A DNA stretch of 6,424 bases from an uncultured Clostridia bacterium (GCA_947589615.1 CANQBU010000070.1:1-6424); one strand, 5' to 3'. Counted from the stretch's first letter, positions 1 through 6,305 are shown. Numbers and translations: made by a program. Notes: a model not told the origin generated them from the letters alone.

Positions 1-1
1 C

Positions 2-670
2 CACATAGGATATTTTTTGTTTCCAAAGATATTAATTTTTCGATACATTGGAAGATTAGCTTTCCCAATGTTTGCCTTTTTCATAAGTGAAGGTTGCAAA
101 TATACAAAACACAAAGCAAGATACTGGGGAACAATTACACTTCTTGGCATAATAATATTCCTAGTTCAATACTTGGCACAAGATAAAATAAGTGGTAATG
201 TATTGTTATCATTTTCAATCTCAATTTCACTCATATTTCTACTGCAAGAAATAAAAAAAACGTTAAATAATTATCAAAAACATATAAAAAAATTGATTTT
301 TCTAATATTTTTAATGATTTTGTGGCTATTTCTCTCATATTTTGCTTCAATTATCTTGAATATAGATTATAAATTTATAGGAATATTATTACCACTTATA
401 ATAAGCCTGCCAGATTTTAGTTGCCTTGAAATTAATTCCAAAATAAAAAAAATTGACAATCTTTACACAAGGCTTTTGCTTATGATTGTCACTCTTATTG
501 TTTTATCGTTTACAAGCAATCTTAAGTATGAATGGTTTTGCCTTCTCTCGATTTTACCCTTGCTGTTTTATAACGGAAAGAGAGGGAAATTTAATCTGAA
601 GTATTTCTTTTACATCTTTTATCCATTACACGTTGCCGTGCTTTATGGAATAAAATTTTTAATAAAATGA
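2..670 (+). CDS. TraX-family integral membrane protein (5' end outside window)
   Basis: The reading frame is open to the left edge. The codons before the TTG at 17 read H-I-G-Y-F, which continues into L-F-P-K and R-Y-I-G-R-L-A-F-P-M-F-A-F. This is the usual first-helix signature of TraX proteins, so TTG 17 is an internal leucine and the true start lies upstream. About 222 residues are visible, with several hydrophobic segments and a C-terminal G-K-R-G-K followed by Y-F-F-Y-I-F-Y-P-L-H, also typical of the family. In the F plasmid TraX is required for N-acetylation of the pilin subunit; chromosomal relatives in Gram-positive bacteria are membrane proteins of unclear role, probably acyltransferases. 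It is the only plus-strand gene here, is convergent with the GNAT gene at 758-1327, and ends just before an intrinsic terminator. Family assignment is firm; the function in this organism is not. Confidence 0.88.
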   Translation, partial: HIGYFLFPKILIFRYIGRLAFPMFAFFISEGCKYTKHKARYWGTITLLGIIIFLVQYLAQDKISGNVLLSFSISISLIFLLQEIKKTLNNYQKHIKKLIFLIFLMILWLFLSYFASIILNIDYKFIGILLPLIISLPDFSCLEINSKIKKIDNLYTRLLLMIVTLIVLSFTSNLKYEWFCLLSILPLLFYNGKRGKFNLKYFFYIFYPLHVAVLYGIKFLIK

Positions 671-690
671 CTAAACTTACATCCTTAACC

Positions 691-720
691 AATCCGCATT
701 TAATATGTGGATTTTTATTT
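691..720 (+). terminator. Intrinsic terminator after traX-like gene
   Basis: AATCCGCA at 691-698 pairs with TGTGGATT at 706-713 (8 bp with one G-T wobble) around a 7-base loop, and the stem runs into a T-rich tail up to 720. It lies 20 bases after the TraX stop codon. The other strand has A-runs instead of T-runs, so it should stop plus-strand transcription only. Confidence 0.8.
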
Positions 721-757
721 ATTAATGATTTTTTCAGTTTTTACTTTAATTTACTTT

Positions 758-1327
758 TTAAATCTTAATTTTATTATAAATTTCCATTAAATTTGCCAAA
801 TTCAACGCTTTATAAAAATCTTCTCGAATCAATCTCGTCCAGATTTCAACAACATTTCTTTTTAATGCAGGGCAATATTTAACAGAGTTGCTAATGGTTT
901 TATGCCCTACTTTTTCATGCATATGCCTTGAACGTTCATTAAATTCAAAGTAGCCATTCTCCAATTTATCAACGCCCAATACTTCAAATGCAAATTTAGC
1001 TCTTGCAATCCAAATTTCTGTGCCATAACCTCTGCCAGTAAAATTTTCATTCAACCAAACGCCTCCACCATACACACCATCTATTAAATCCAAACTTGTT
1101 CCACCGATAACTTTACCATTTTCTTTTAATTCAACGGCAAAAGCATAACTGTTTACATTGTTTTTCAAATGTTTTGAAATATATTCTATGGAGTTTTCTT
1201 CTCTATATGGAAAAGGGACTGTAAGGTTTTTTGCCGTTTCAAAATTGCCCAATCCTTCCACTTGGTCTTTTACATCATTAAGTGTCCAATTTCTCAAAAT
1301 CAATCTATCTGTTTCTATATATTTCAT
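758..1327 (-). CDS. GNAT-family N-acetyltransferase (RimJ/RimL type), paralogue 1
   Basis: A 189-residue protein beginning MKYIETDRLILR, the standard opening of the RimJ/RimL-type GNAT proteins, which transfer acetyl from acetyl-CoA to an amine on a protein N-terminus or a small molecule. The acetyl-CoA loop (motif A) is T-G-R-G-Y-G-T at about residues 97-103. The later N-E-R-S...E-K-V-G-H at 130-142 matches the usual N-x-x-S...K-x-G-F strand-helix motif. A C-terminal tail of about 30 residues extends beyond the core. The start is supported by AGGA a few bases upstream. A TATAAT-like -10 lies at 1379-1384, but I see no good -35. The protein is about two thirds identical by eye to the GNAT at 3260-3847. 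Substrate unknown. It is the last gene of the minus-strand series and is convergent with TraX. Confidence 0.9.
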   Translation of the reverse strand: MKYIETDRLILRNWTLNDVKDQVEGLGNFETAKNLTVPFPYREENSIEYISKHLKNNVNSYAFAVELKENGKVIGGTSLDLIDGVYGGGVWLNENFTGRGYGTEIWIARAKFAFEVLGVDKLENGYFEFNERSRHMHEKVGHKTISNSVKYCPALKRNVVEIWTRLIREDFYKALNLANLMEIYNKIKI

Positions 1328-1416
1328 TTTTCTATCCTATAAAATAATTTTCTCATTTCGCTTGAAAATTTGTTAAAAATTATAAAGATATGCGATAATT
1401 TCTAGTTTTTACTGTT

Positions 1417-1430
1417 AAAAACGCGTTTTT
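1417..1430. repeat. 14-base palindrome between remnant gene and GNAT gene
   Basis: AAAAACGCGTTTTT is a perfect palindrome in the 116-base gap between the end of the deleted gene and the GNAT start. It could be a weak terminator (five A-T pairs with a CGCG loop) or a protein-binding site. Neither is well supported. Confidence 0.3.
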
Positions 1431-1443
1431 CTGCCCTTTTTTA

Positions 1444-1720
1444 TTAAATTTTATAATTTTTCACATTTTGAAGCAAATCATAATCATCGTTATCTACAAG
1501 CAATGTTTGAAAGATCGCCATATTCAAAATATTTTTCGCTCCCACATCTCAACGCTTCTTGAATTATCACACGATGAATGGTAATACTCATTATGTAATG
1601 TAAAAGCTCTTTTAGCGATTTTTTACACTTATTTCCCCACAAATCAATTGCATCTTCTCTATATTTCCCCAAATCTGTAAACATGCTCGTTTGTTTGTAA
1701 AATTCTAAAATCTCTTCCAT
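1444..1720 (-). pseudogene. Remnant of a probable transglutaminase-like protein (internal deletion plus frameshift)
   Basis: The gene starts at ATG 1720 behind a strong AGGAGA site and reads MEEILEFYKQTSMFTDLG. From memory, this resembles the N-terminus of uncharacterised Gram-positive proteins that carry a transglutaminase-like (papain-fold) domain and are several times longer. The frame stops at 1490 after only 76 residues. Past residue 69 (Y-G-D) the neighbouring frame takes over and gives a plausible C-terminus, F-Q-T-L-L-V-D-N-D-D-Y-D-L-L-Q-N-V-K-N, ending at a TAA at 1444-1446. The simplest reading is that the middle of the gene, including the catalytic domain, was deleted and the two ends were joined out of frame near 1508-1516. 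The product, if made, should be inactive. The family call rests on recalled similarity and is moderate; the two-frame structure is seen directly. A genuine short hypothetical protein of 76 residues is the alternative. Confidence 0.55.
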
Positions 1721-1852
1721 ATTTCTCCTTTTTTAGAAAAAAATATCATTAATTTATGTTAAATATGTTAAAAAATCGCAATTATTTGGTAGACTATTAT
1801 TCCTCTGATTATCGAAATTTAACATGTTTTTCATATTGTAACAATCAAAATC

Positions 1853-2539
1853 TCAATTCCCTTTCTTTTGTGTTAAAGACCAATGTATAAAACCATATAT
1901 ATCATTTATTAAGAATATAACGAAACTTAATAAAGTTGGAAGATACCCTATTCCACTATTCTTTACAACTATTGCCCACATTATTATGAGTATTATATCA
2001 TTGGCAACAAAGCCCAAAGCATAATATTTACTCCGTCTTAGCATAAGATACGATGCAACTGCCGAAGTAATTAAAGATAATGTGCTTATTATCAGTTCAT
2101 TTGTGTCTAACGCTTTTAATAAAAAGTAAAAGGCAACTGTTAAAACGCTTGTAGAAAGAAATAGATACAAATATTCTTTTTTATGTATACTGTTCTGCTC
2201 AATTACAGCACTATTATTCTTATTTTTATTCCTAAGCCATGATATTATCGAAAATATGCTTATTGGCATCATAATGGCAATATAAATTATTGCCTCACCA
2301 TAATATTTTTGTGTTATTGCTACGATAGAATATAAAACAATATAAGATATATTTATAAAAGGAGCAATGACCAAACCTTTAGCAATCATTAATACCGAAA
2401 CAACTCCTATTAATGATGTTACAAATGAAAGAACATTTTTATCAACTCCAAATATAAAACATAATGTCAAGCCCAAAAGACATGCAAAAAGAAAAATGAT
2501 TTCAAATATATTCCAGTTTTTAAATAATTTTAATTTCAA
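1853..2539 (-). CDS. pnuC: PnuC-family nicotinamide riboside transporter
   Basis: A 228-residue polytopic membrane protein with about seven hydrophobic helices. PnuC proteins facilitate uptake of nicotinamide riboside (some relatives take thiamine or other vitamins) for NAD synthesis. The family marks are present in both halves: Y-Y-G-E followed by a helix ending I-S-W at about residues 79-101, and G-F-V-A-N-D at 176-181 followed by L-I-N-D-I-Y-G-F-I-H-W at 210-220. The frame can be extended to a TTG at 2593, but there is no ATG. The TTG at 2539-2537 has AGGAG seven bases upstream and gives M-K-L-K-L-F-K-N-W-N directly before helix 1, so I prefer it. It lies 75 bases downstream of the Nudix gene on the same strand and is probably co-transcribed. 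Which vitamin it carries cannot be read from the sequence. Confidence 0.85.
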   Translation of the reverse strand: MKLKLFKNWNIFEIIFLFACLLGLTLCFIFGVDKNVLSFVTSLIGVVSVLMIAKGLVIAPFINISYIVLYSIVAITQKYYGEAIIYIAIMMPISIFSIISWLRNKNKNNSAVIEQNSIHKKEYLYLFLSTSVLTVAFYFLLKALDTNELIISTLSLITSAVASYLMLRRSKYYALGFVANDIILIIMWAIVVKNSGIGYLPTLLSFVIFLINDIYGFIHWSLTQKKGN

Positions 2540-2546
2540 TGATTTA

Positions 2547-2551
2547 CTCCT
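2547..2551 (-). promoter_or_regulatory. Ribosome binding site that sets the pnuC start
   Basis: AGGAG on the minus strand lies seven bases before the TTG at 2539. It is the only good Shine-Dalgarno site near the 5' end of this frame and removes 18 residues from the longest possible reading. Confidence 0.75.
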
Positions 2552-2614
2552 ACGAATCGTTAAAAATGTAAAATATTTAATTTTATAATGCAATTTTCAT
2601 AAAATATACAATAA

Positions 2615-3172
2615 TTAGCCGTTTTTTATAACTAAATCACACATTTCTTTTAAATATTCTAATATTGACATATCTCTTCTTACTTGAAACTTAATCGCAT
2701 AAGCATCTTCAGCCTTATCATAAGGGCTTGATTTTAGACTTTCTAAACAATTTTTCATCTTTTTTAAAGCTTCCCTCAATGAAAGCCACTGCAAGCTTCC
2801 CCCTTCCGCAACTTCTTTCTCTGTTAGACTTAATTCTTGGGTATTGTCTACAACTTTCGCCAAAAAAACATGTGAAACTTGATAAAAATTTGATTTTACA
2901 TTAAATTCTTCAGTTATTCCGAGTTTTGAAATAATCTCAACACGGCAACCGGTCTCTTCCATTACTTCTCTACAGAAAGCTTCTTCAAATTCCTCATTTT
3001 CTTCCACGCCCCCGCCAGGCAATTTATATTCATTCATGAGTGCTTTGTAAAATACTGCAATTTTATATTCGCTATTAATAACAATTCCCCTTGCTGCGAC
3101 CCTTTTTCTGGGATTATTTAGTTCCATTTTATTCAAGTCGACTTCTTCATCTTTAATAATTTGATGTAACAT
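2615..3172 (-). CDS. Nudix hydrolase
   Basis: A 185-residue Nudix protein. The Nudix box G-x5-E-x7-R-E-U-x-E-E-x-G is complete: G54, E60, R68-E69-V70, E72-E73 and G75. It is preceded by L-P-G-G-G, and E69, E72 and E73 are the expected metal-binding residues. Nudix enzymes hydrolyse nucleoside diphosphates linked to another group (ADP-ribose, NADH, oxidised or sugar nucleotides). The ATG start is supported by AGGAG six bases upstream. About 25 residues precede the core fold and about 50 follow the last core strand, somewhat longer than a minimal MutT protein. No DNA-binding domain is evident, so it is not an obvious NrtR-type regulator. It is upstream of pnuC on the same strand, with a possible promoter and an 18-base palindrome in front. 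Substrate unknown; turnover of NAD-related nucleotides is only an inference from its neighbour. Confidence 0.9.
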   Translation of the reverse strand: MLHQIIKDEEVDLNKMELNNPRKRVAARGIVINSEYKIAVFYKALMNEYKLPGGGVEENEEFEEAFCREVMEETGCRVEIISKLGITEEFNVKSNFYQVSHVFLAKVVDNTQELSLTEKEVAEGGSLQWLSLREALKKMKNCLESLKSSPYDKAEDAYAIKFQVRRDMSILEYLKEMCDLVIKNG

Positions 3173-3206
3173 TTTATTCTCCTTTTAAATTTTTACTCTC
3201 TTTTTG

Positions 3207-3224
3207 GTGCAATTCTAATTGCAC
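3207..3224. repeat. 18-base palindrome upstream of the Nudix gene, possible operator
   Basis: GTGCAATT and AATTGCAC flank a central CT, giving a perfect inverted repeat. On the minus strand it begins two bases after a TATAAA -10 candidate, so it would sit across the transcription start. A T-run follows it on the plus strand only, and no plus-strand gene ends here, so a terminator is a poor explanation. Confidence 0.5.
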
Positions 3225-3226
3225 TT

Positions 3227-3254
3227 TTTATAAATTAGATACGAAAATCAATAA
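3227..3254 (-). promoter_or_regulatory. Possible promoter for Nudix-pnuC
   Basis: On the minus strand, TTATTG (3254-3249) and TATAAA (3232-3227) are separated by 16 bases, just after the stop of the GNAT gene and 55 bases before the Nudix start. The -10 is fair and the -35 poor. Confidence 0.35.
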
Positions 3255-3259
3255 CTTTA

Positions 3260-3847
3260 TTACAAAATTTTAATATTGACATATATTTCTTTTAATTTTG
3301 AAGATTGTATTGCACTGTAAAAATCAGTTTTTGTCAATCTCGTGAGAATTTCCGCAACCTCTTTATTTAATGCCGGACAAAATTTTGCAGATTTTCCGAT
3401 AGTTTTATACCCAATTTTTTCTTGCATGTGTTTAGAACGAACATTAAATTCGAAATAGCCATTTTGTAATTCGTTCAATTCCAAAACTTCAAATGCAAAT
3501 TTTGCACGTGCAAGCCACAACTCCGTGCCATAGCCCTTCCCCGTATAGTTTTCGTTAATCCATATCCCGCCACTATTTTCATCACCCGAAATGTATAGAT
3601 TTGTTCCGCCAATCACCTTGCCATTCTCTTTTAACTCAACTGCAAAAGCATAATTATTGGGGACATTTTTTGAGTGTTGCTTTATATATTCTATTGAATT
3701 TTGTGCAGTATAAGGAAATGGAACGGTCAGATATTTTGCTGTTTCAAAATTGCCTAGCCCCTCAACTTGATCAACCATATCATCTAGTGTCCACTCTCTT
3801 AAAATTAACCTTTCTGTTTCAATTATTTTTGTTCCTAAATTTTTCAT
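3260..3847 (-). CDS. GNAT-family N-acetyltransferase (RimJ/RimL type), paralogue 2
   Basis: A 195-residue GNAT protein with I-I-E-T-E-R-L-I-L-R near the N-terminus, the acetyl-CoA loop T-G-K-G-Y-G-T at about 102-108, and N-V-R-S...E-K-I-G-Y at 135-147. It aligns end to end with the GNAT at 758-1327 and shares uninterrupted blocks such as DQVEGLGNFETAK and YAFAVELKENGKVIGGT. It differs by a few extra N-terminal residues (MKNLGTK), supported by a GGGG-type ribosome site six bases before the ATG. Only 11 bases separate it from the upstream GNAT gene, so the two are almost certainly one transcript. The substrate is unknown; related proteins modify ribosomal proteins, antibiotics or other amines. 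The 3' end runs into the possible promoter of the Nudix gene. Confidence 0.9.
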   Translation of the reverse strand: MKNLGTKIIETERLILREWTLDDMVDQVEGLGNFETAKYLTVPFPYTAQNSIEYIKQHSKNVPNNYAFAVELKENGKVIGGTNLYISGDENSGGIWINENYTGKGYGTELWLARAKFAFEVLELNELQNGYFEFNVRSKHMQEKIGYKTIGKSAKFCPALNKEVAEILTRLTKTDFYSAIQSSKLKEIYVNIKIL

Positions 3848-3858
3848 ATTATCCCCTA

Positions 3859-4671
3859 TTAAACATCTATCATTTTATCTCCTTTCAAATAAAAACTCTC
3901 CAACGTTCCATTTTTCTCATATCCTACATTCTGATATGCCTTATTTGATGGAATACAGTTAAAATCTGTATATATCACCGGCGTTATGCCGTTAGATAGT
4001 AATTTATTAGATAAATTATAAATTAAATTTGAACAATATCCTTTTCTTCTTTCGTCAACAGGTGTATAAACTTTATTAATACTAGCAACATCGTTAATGC
4101 AAGTATATCTTGCCATACAAACAATTTTCTCTTTTTCATCTTTTAAAATATAAAAATTGCCTTCATTTATCATGGTTTTCATATCATTTTCGGCTTGAGC
4201 AAGGGAATAATTGTCATTTTCCATTTCAAAATAATCGTCGTGCCAATATTTCGCAAGAACATCTAAGTCAGTTATTTTTGCGAGTTCCATATTGCCTTTA
4301 ATGATTTTTGGCGTAATAGTTTGCTTGCAAAATAATGTTCCTATTTCTTTGCTCATTTTTTTATCGATATTAATACCTTTTTCAAGCAATAAGTTATAAA
4401 ATTCCTTCTTACAAATTATTTTACAAGATTTATTATAATGCAAATTTATTGTTTCAATTATCTCATCTACGTAATTTGAATTTATATTATCGCTTGTCCA
4501 TATCCAAATTGGTAAATTTTTATTCATTTGCATGATTGCATATTCTTTTTCGTCGCTGTAAACACATGAATTATCGTTCGTCAAAATTTTCAAAGCAATA
4601 AAAAACTTATATTTATCTTTTTCAAATTCTTTGCTTTGAAATATTATGTTATCTTTATTTATTTTTATCAT
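3859..4671 (-). CDS. GNAT-family N-acetyltransferase with N-terminal extension
   Basis: A 270-residue protein with two parts. Residues 1-125 are an N-terminal domain I do not recognise by motif. From about 127 to 260 lies a GNAT fold, with V-Y-T-P-V-D-E-R-R-K-G-Y-C at 201-213 as the acetyl-CoA loop (R-R-K-G-Y-C in place of the usual R-x-x-G-x-A/G) and N-C-I-P-S-N-K-A-Y-Q-N-V-G-Y-E at 238-252 as the later conserved motif. Two-part proteins of this length, with a divergent N-terminal GNAT-like half, are common in Gram-positive bacteria. It is not closely related to the other two acetyltransferases here. ATG 4671 follows an AGGGA site at short spacing. It is first in a two-gene operon, driven by the promoter at 4741-4768. 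Substrate unknown. Confidence 0.85.
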   Translation of the reverse strand: MIKINKDNIIFQSKEFEKDKYKFFIALKILTNDNSCVYSDEKEYAIMQMNKNLPIWIWTSDNINSNYVDEIIETINLHYNKSCKIICKKEFYNLLLEKGINIDKKMSKEIGTLFCKQTITPKIIKGNMELAKITDLDVLAKYWHDDYFEMENDNYSLAQAENDMKTMINEGNFYILKDEKEKIVCMARYTCINDVASINKVYTPVDERRKGYCSNLIYNLSNKLLSNGITPVIYTDFNCIPSNKAYQNVGYEKNGTLESFYLKGDKMIDV

Positions 4672-4740
4672 TGTTCCCTACCAAACTAATTTTTTAACAA
4701 AAATTAAACTATTTCACCAAATCTTTAATCTTATATTGCA

Positions 4741-4768
4741 ATTATAACACATTTTCATTAAAAATCAA
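4741..4768 (-). promoter_or_regulatory. Promoter of the two-GNAT operon
   Basis: On the minus strand TTGATT (4768-4763) and a perfect TATAAT (4746-4741) are separated by 16 bases. TGT directly before the -10 adds an extended -10 (TGn). The start codon at 4671 lies about 70 bases downstream, and the promoter sits in the gap after the kinase-like gene. Confidence 0.65.
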
Positions 4769-4798
4769 AAAATAAATAATCATATTACATTTTTCTTG

Positions 4799-5383
4799 TC
4801 ATTTTTCTAAATTTTCTAAATCTTCTATTATAGAATTTAACACATTTTCCCTATCAAATGATGTATCAAATGTTTTAATTCCATATTTTTTAAACATTTG
4901 ACTAAAAAATTTGTTTCTATCTATAAAATATTTAACATTTTCTTTTAACTCTTGGTCATCACACCAATATGTCCAATCATCTTCTGTGTCATATTTTTTT
5001 ATGTAATCATATAATTGCTGTTCAGTTATATCATTATACGTTAGTCCAATAATTTCATATTTTTCTTTATACTTATCACTTTGTAAAAAGGGCATTAGTT
5101 GTTCAAAATCAATATGAGTTCCTTCAATTACTGATTTTATTCCACCGTAAAAAATTGTGCCTATCGATAATTCAGTCAAATATTTAATTAAAAATGGTGC
5201 TAGACGTTTTGCTGTGTCAAATGCATCTCCATTATGATGTATTTGCAATTCTGGATATGCTTCTAATCCACTAACTATATCATCAATGCTAATTAAACTA
5301 TATCCTTTTTCTTTTGCTATTTTTTTAGCAAGCGTTGTCTTGCCACTTCTTGAAGCTCCTATTATTAAAATATTTTTATACAT
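4799..5383 (-). CDS. P-loop NTPase, adenylate kinase-like small-molecule kinase
   Basis: A 194-residue protein that opens with a strand and the Walker A loop G-A-S-R-S-G-K-T-T at residues 9-17. I-S-I-D-D at 31-35 is the typical second-strand acidic position of adenylate and shikimate kinase-like enzymes. S-V-I-E-G-T-H at 84-90 is the Walker B-like strand seen in small kinases. R157 in F-I-D-R-N-K-F-F could be a lid arginine. Length and fold fit a cytoplasmic kinase acting on a nucleotide or other small molecule. I cannot identify the phosphate acceptor, and a non-kinase P-loop role is possible. The start has only a weak GGG-type ribosome site about 10 bases upstream. The gap to the broken gene upstream is 77 bases and holds AT-rich palindromes. 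Confidence 0.8.
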   Translation of the reverse strand: MYKNILIIGASRSGKTTLAKKIAKEKGYSLISIDDIVSGLEAYPELQIHHNGDAFDTAKRLAPFLIKYLTELSIGTIFYGGIKSVIEGTHIDFEQLMPFLQSDKYKEKYEIIGLTYNDITEQQLYDYIKKYDTEDDWTYWCDDQELKENVKYFIDRNKFFSQMFKKYGIKTFDTSFDRENVLNSIIEDLENLEK

Positions 5384-5435
5384 TTTTATTTACCCTTTAA
5401 CGATACAAATTTAATAAAGGTCGCATTAAATCAAA

Positions 5436-5456
5436 TTTGATTTTGTAAAAATCAAA
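5436..5456 (-). terminator. AT-rich hairpin after the frameshifted gene, possible terminator
   Basis: TTTGATTTT (5436-5444) and AAAATCAAA (5448-5456) form a perfect 9-bp stem with a 3-base loop. On the minus strand it begins five bases after the stop codon and is followed by TTTGATTT. It overlaps a 16-base perfect palindrome (5428-5443, AAATCAAATTTGATTT), so alternative pairings exist. The stem has only one G-C pair, so termination would be weak. Confidence 0.35.
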
Positions 5457-5460
5457 AGTT

Positions 5461-6064
5461 TTAATCATATTGAATAATTTCTTTTATAGTTCCTTTTTCA
5501 TCTTTAAAACAATACGTGAACATTGTCCCCTGTTTTCTTTGAGACAAAAAATGTAGAGGCTTGTTAGAAACTGGCCATTCTGGTTCTTGGACCCACCTAG
5601 GTTTTTTGCTTGTTTCACAAACAAACGATTCTTTTATTTGCTGCTTTATTATTCTCTTCCTTTGTGAGTCACTAGCATTTGAAGGTAAAGCTTCTATCAT
5701 CTCCACCAATGTATTCAGGTAAAATATCTAGCAAGAACAAAAATCTTTTGTGATAAATATCGTTGTAACTTACATTAAAGCCATTGGCTAACATTAATTT
5801 AAAAACAAACTCATAAAATCCACTCTTTCCAGAAGGTGTTTTTCCATTTGAAAATCTGCGTTTTATAATTTCTTTCAAATCATATTTATGCGTTCGCAAT
5901 GTTAAGGCAAACGGAAAGCTTTTCCATTTCTCATCGGATATAGTTTCTTCGGTCGGCAACAAATTTTGCAACTCTTTGAACAAGTCTTTATCTTGCTCAA
6001 CTTTATCCAAAAACTCCTTCATGCTAATTTTTAAGTTTAAAAAATCTAAAATATACTGACTCAT
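5461..6064 (-). pseudogene. Uncharacterised protein gene split by a frameshift
   Basis: Two overlapping frames make one gene. The first starts at ATG 6064 behind GAGG and encodes 121 sensible residues ending L-L-D-I-L-P-E-Y-I-G-G, before nine stray codons and a stop at 5672. The second continues in the next frame from ATG 5700: M-I-E-A-L-P-S-N ... K-P-R-W-V-Q-E-P-E-W-P-V ... F-L-S-Q ... Y-C-F-K-D-E-K-G-T ... I-I-Q-Y-D, ending at 5461. Joined, they give about 200 residues. The C-terminal W-x-Q-x-P-E-W-P and F-x-S-Q pattern recalls uncharacterised proteins of Gram-positive bacteria, but I know no function. The switch occurs at 5701, in GGTGGAGATGATA. Restoring one GA (GGTGGAGAGATG) would give G-G-E-M-I-E and repair the frame, so loss of two bases in a short GA repeat is the likely cause. 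The intact coding quality on both sides suggests a recent mutation or a sequencing error. Confidence 0.7.
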
Positions 6065-6144
6065 TTTTCCTCTTCTTCAAATTAAGACAAAATATTGGTT
6101 TTATTTTGTAAAACAATTTTCATTTATAAATTTCCTTTACATCG

Positions 6145-6206
6145 CTTGGAGCTGTTCAGTGAGCGAAGCGAACGTTGATAGGCTCCAGGCGGAACGAATG
6201 TTCCGC
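6145..6206 (+). repeat. Two-stem GC-rich element, copy 1
   Basis: Stem 1 pairs TTGGAGC (6146-6152) with GCTCCAG (6182-6188). Inside it, across internal loops TGTT and ATAG, CAGTG (6157-6161) pairs with CGTTG (6173-6177). Stem 2 is perfect: GCGGAAC (6189-6195), loop GAAT, GTTCCGC (6200-6206). More than half of the bases are G or C in an otherwise very AT-rich region. It is listed in plus orientation by convention; the transcribed strand, if any, is unknown. Copy 2 starts 99 bases later. Confidence 0.75.
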
Positions 6207-6243
6207 ACATTTTTATAAAAGATGCAATTTTATGTCACAGATT

Positions 6244-6304
6244 CTGGAGCTGTTCAGCGAACGTAGTGAGCGCTGATAGGCTCCAGACGTAACGAAAGTT
6301 ACGT
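6244..6304 (+). repeat. Two-stem GC-rich element, copy 2
   Basis: The architecture matches copy 1. CTGGAGC (6244-6250) pairs with GCTCCAG (6280-6286). Inner CAGCG (6255-6259) pairs with CGCTG (6271-6275) across the same TGTT and ATAG internal loops. The second stem is ACGTAAC (6287-6293), loop GAAA, GTTACGT (6298-6304). Relative to copy 1, stem 2 changes two base pairs on both sides (G-C to A-T, G-C to T-A), and stem 1 changes wobble pairs to Watson-Crick pairs, so pairing is kept while sequence varies. Confidence 0.75.
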
Positions 6305-6305
6305 G

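Noticed and set aside
17..19. TTG at 17 as the start of the TraX-like protein
   Set aside because: The frame is open to the left edge and the upstream codons encode H-I-G-Y-F, a conserved part of the family, so the codon is internal.
2540..2593. Longer N-terminus of PnuC from TTG 2593
   Set aside because: The extra 18 residues are basic and not membrane-like, and a good AGGAG site lies inside them, directly before TTG 2539.
3207..3229. Intrinsic terminator reading rightward
   Set aside because: The stem with a T-run is present on the plus strand, but no plus-strand gene exists upstream, and on the minus strand no T-run follows.
3601..3948. Plus-strand open frames of 63 to 115 residues opposite the GNAT genes and pnuC
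   Set aside because: They lie antisense to well-supported genes with clear motifs, have no ribosome sites of note and encode no recognisable domain.
6145..6304. Integron attC sites or a cassette array
   Set aside because: The hairpins carry inner AAC and GTT, but the required outer GTTRRRY and RYYYAAC boxes are in the wrong places, no integrase is visible, and no such site occurs between the other genes.
6145..6304. Degenerate tRNA pseudogenes
   Set aside because: Only the terminal GGAGCTG matches a tRNA; no anticodon arm, D arm or TTCAA loop can be found in the copies.
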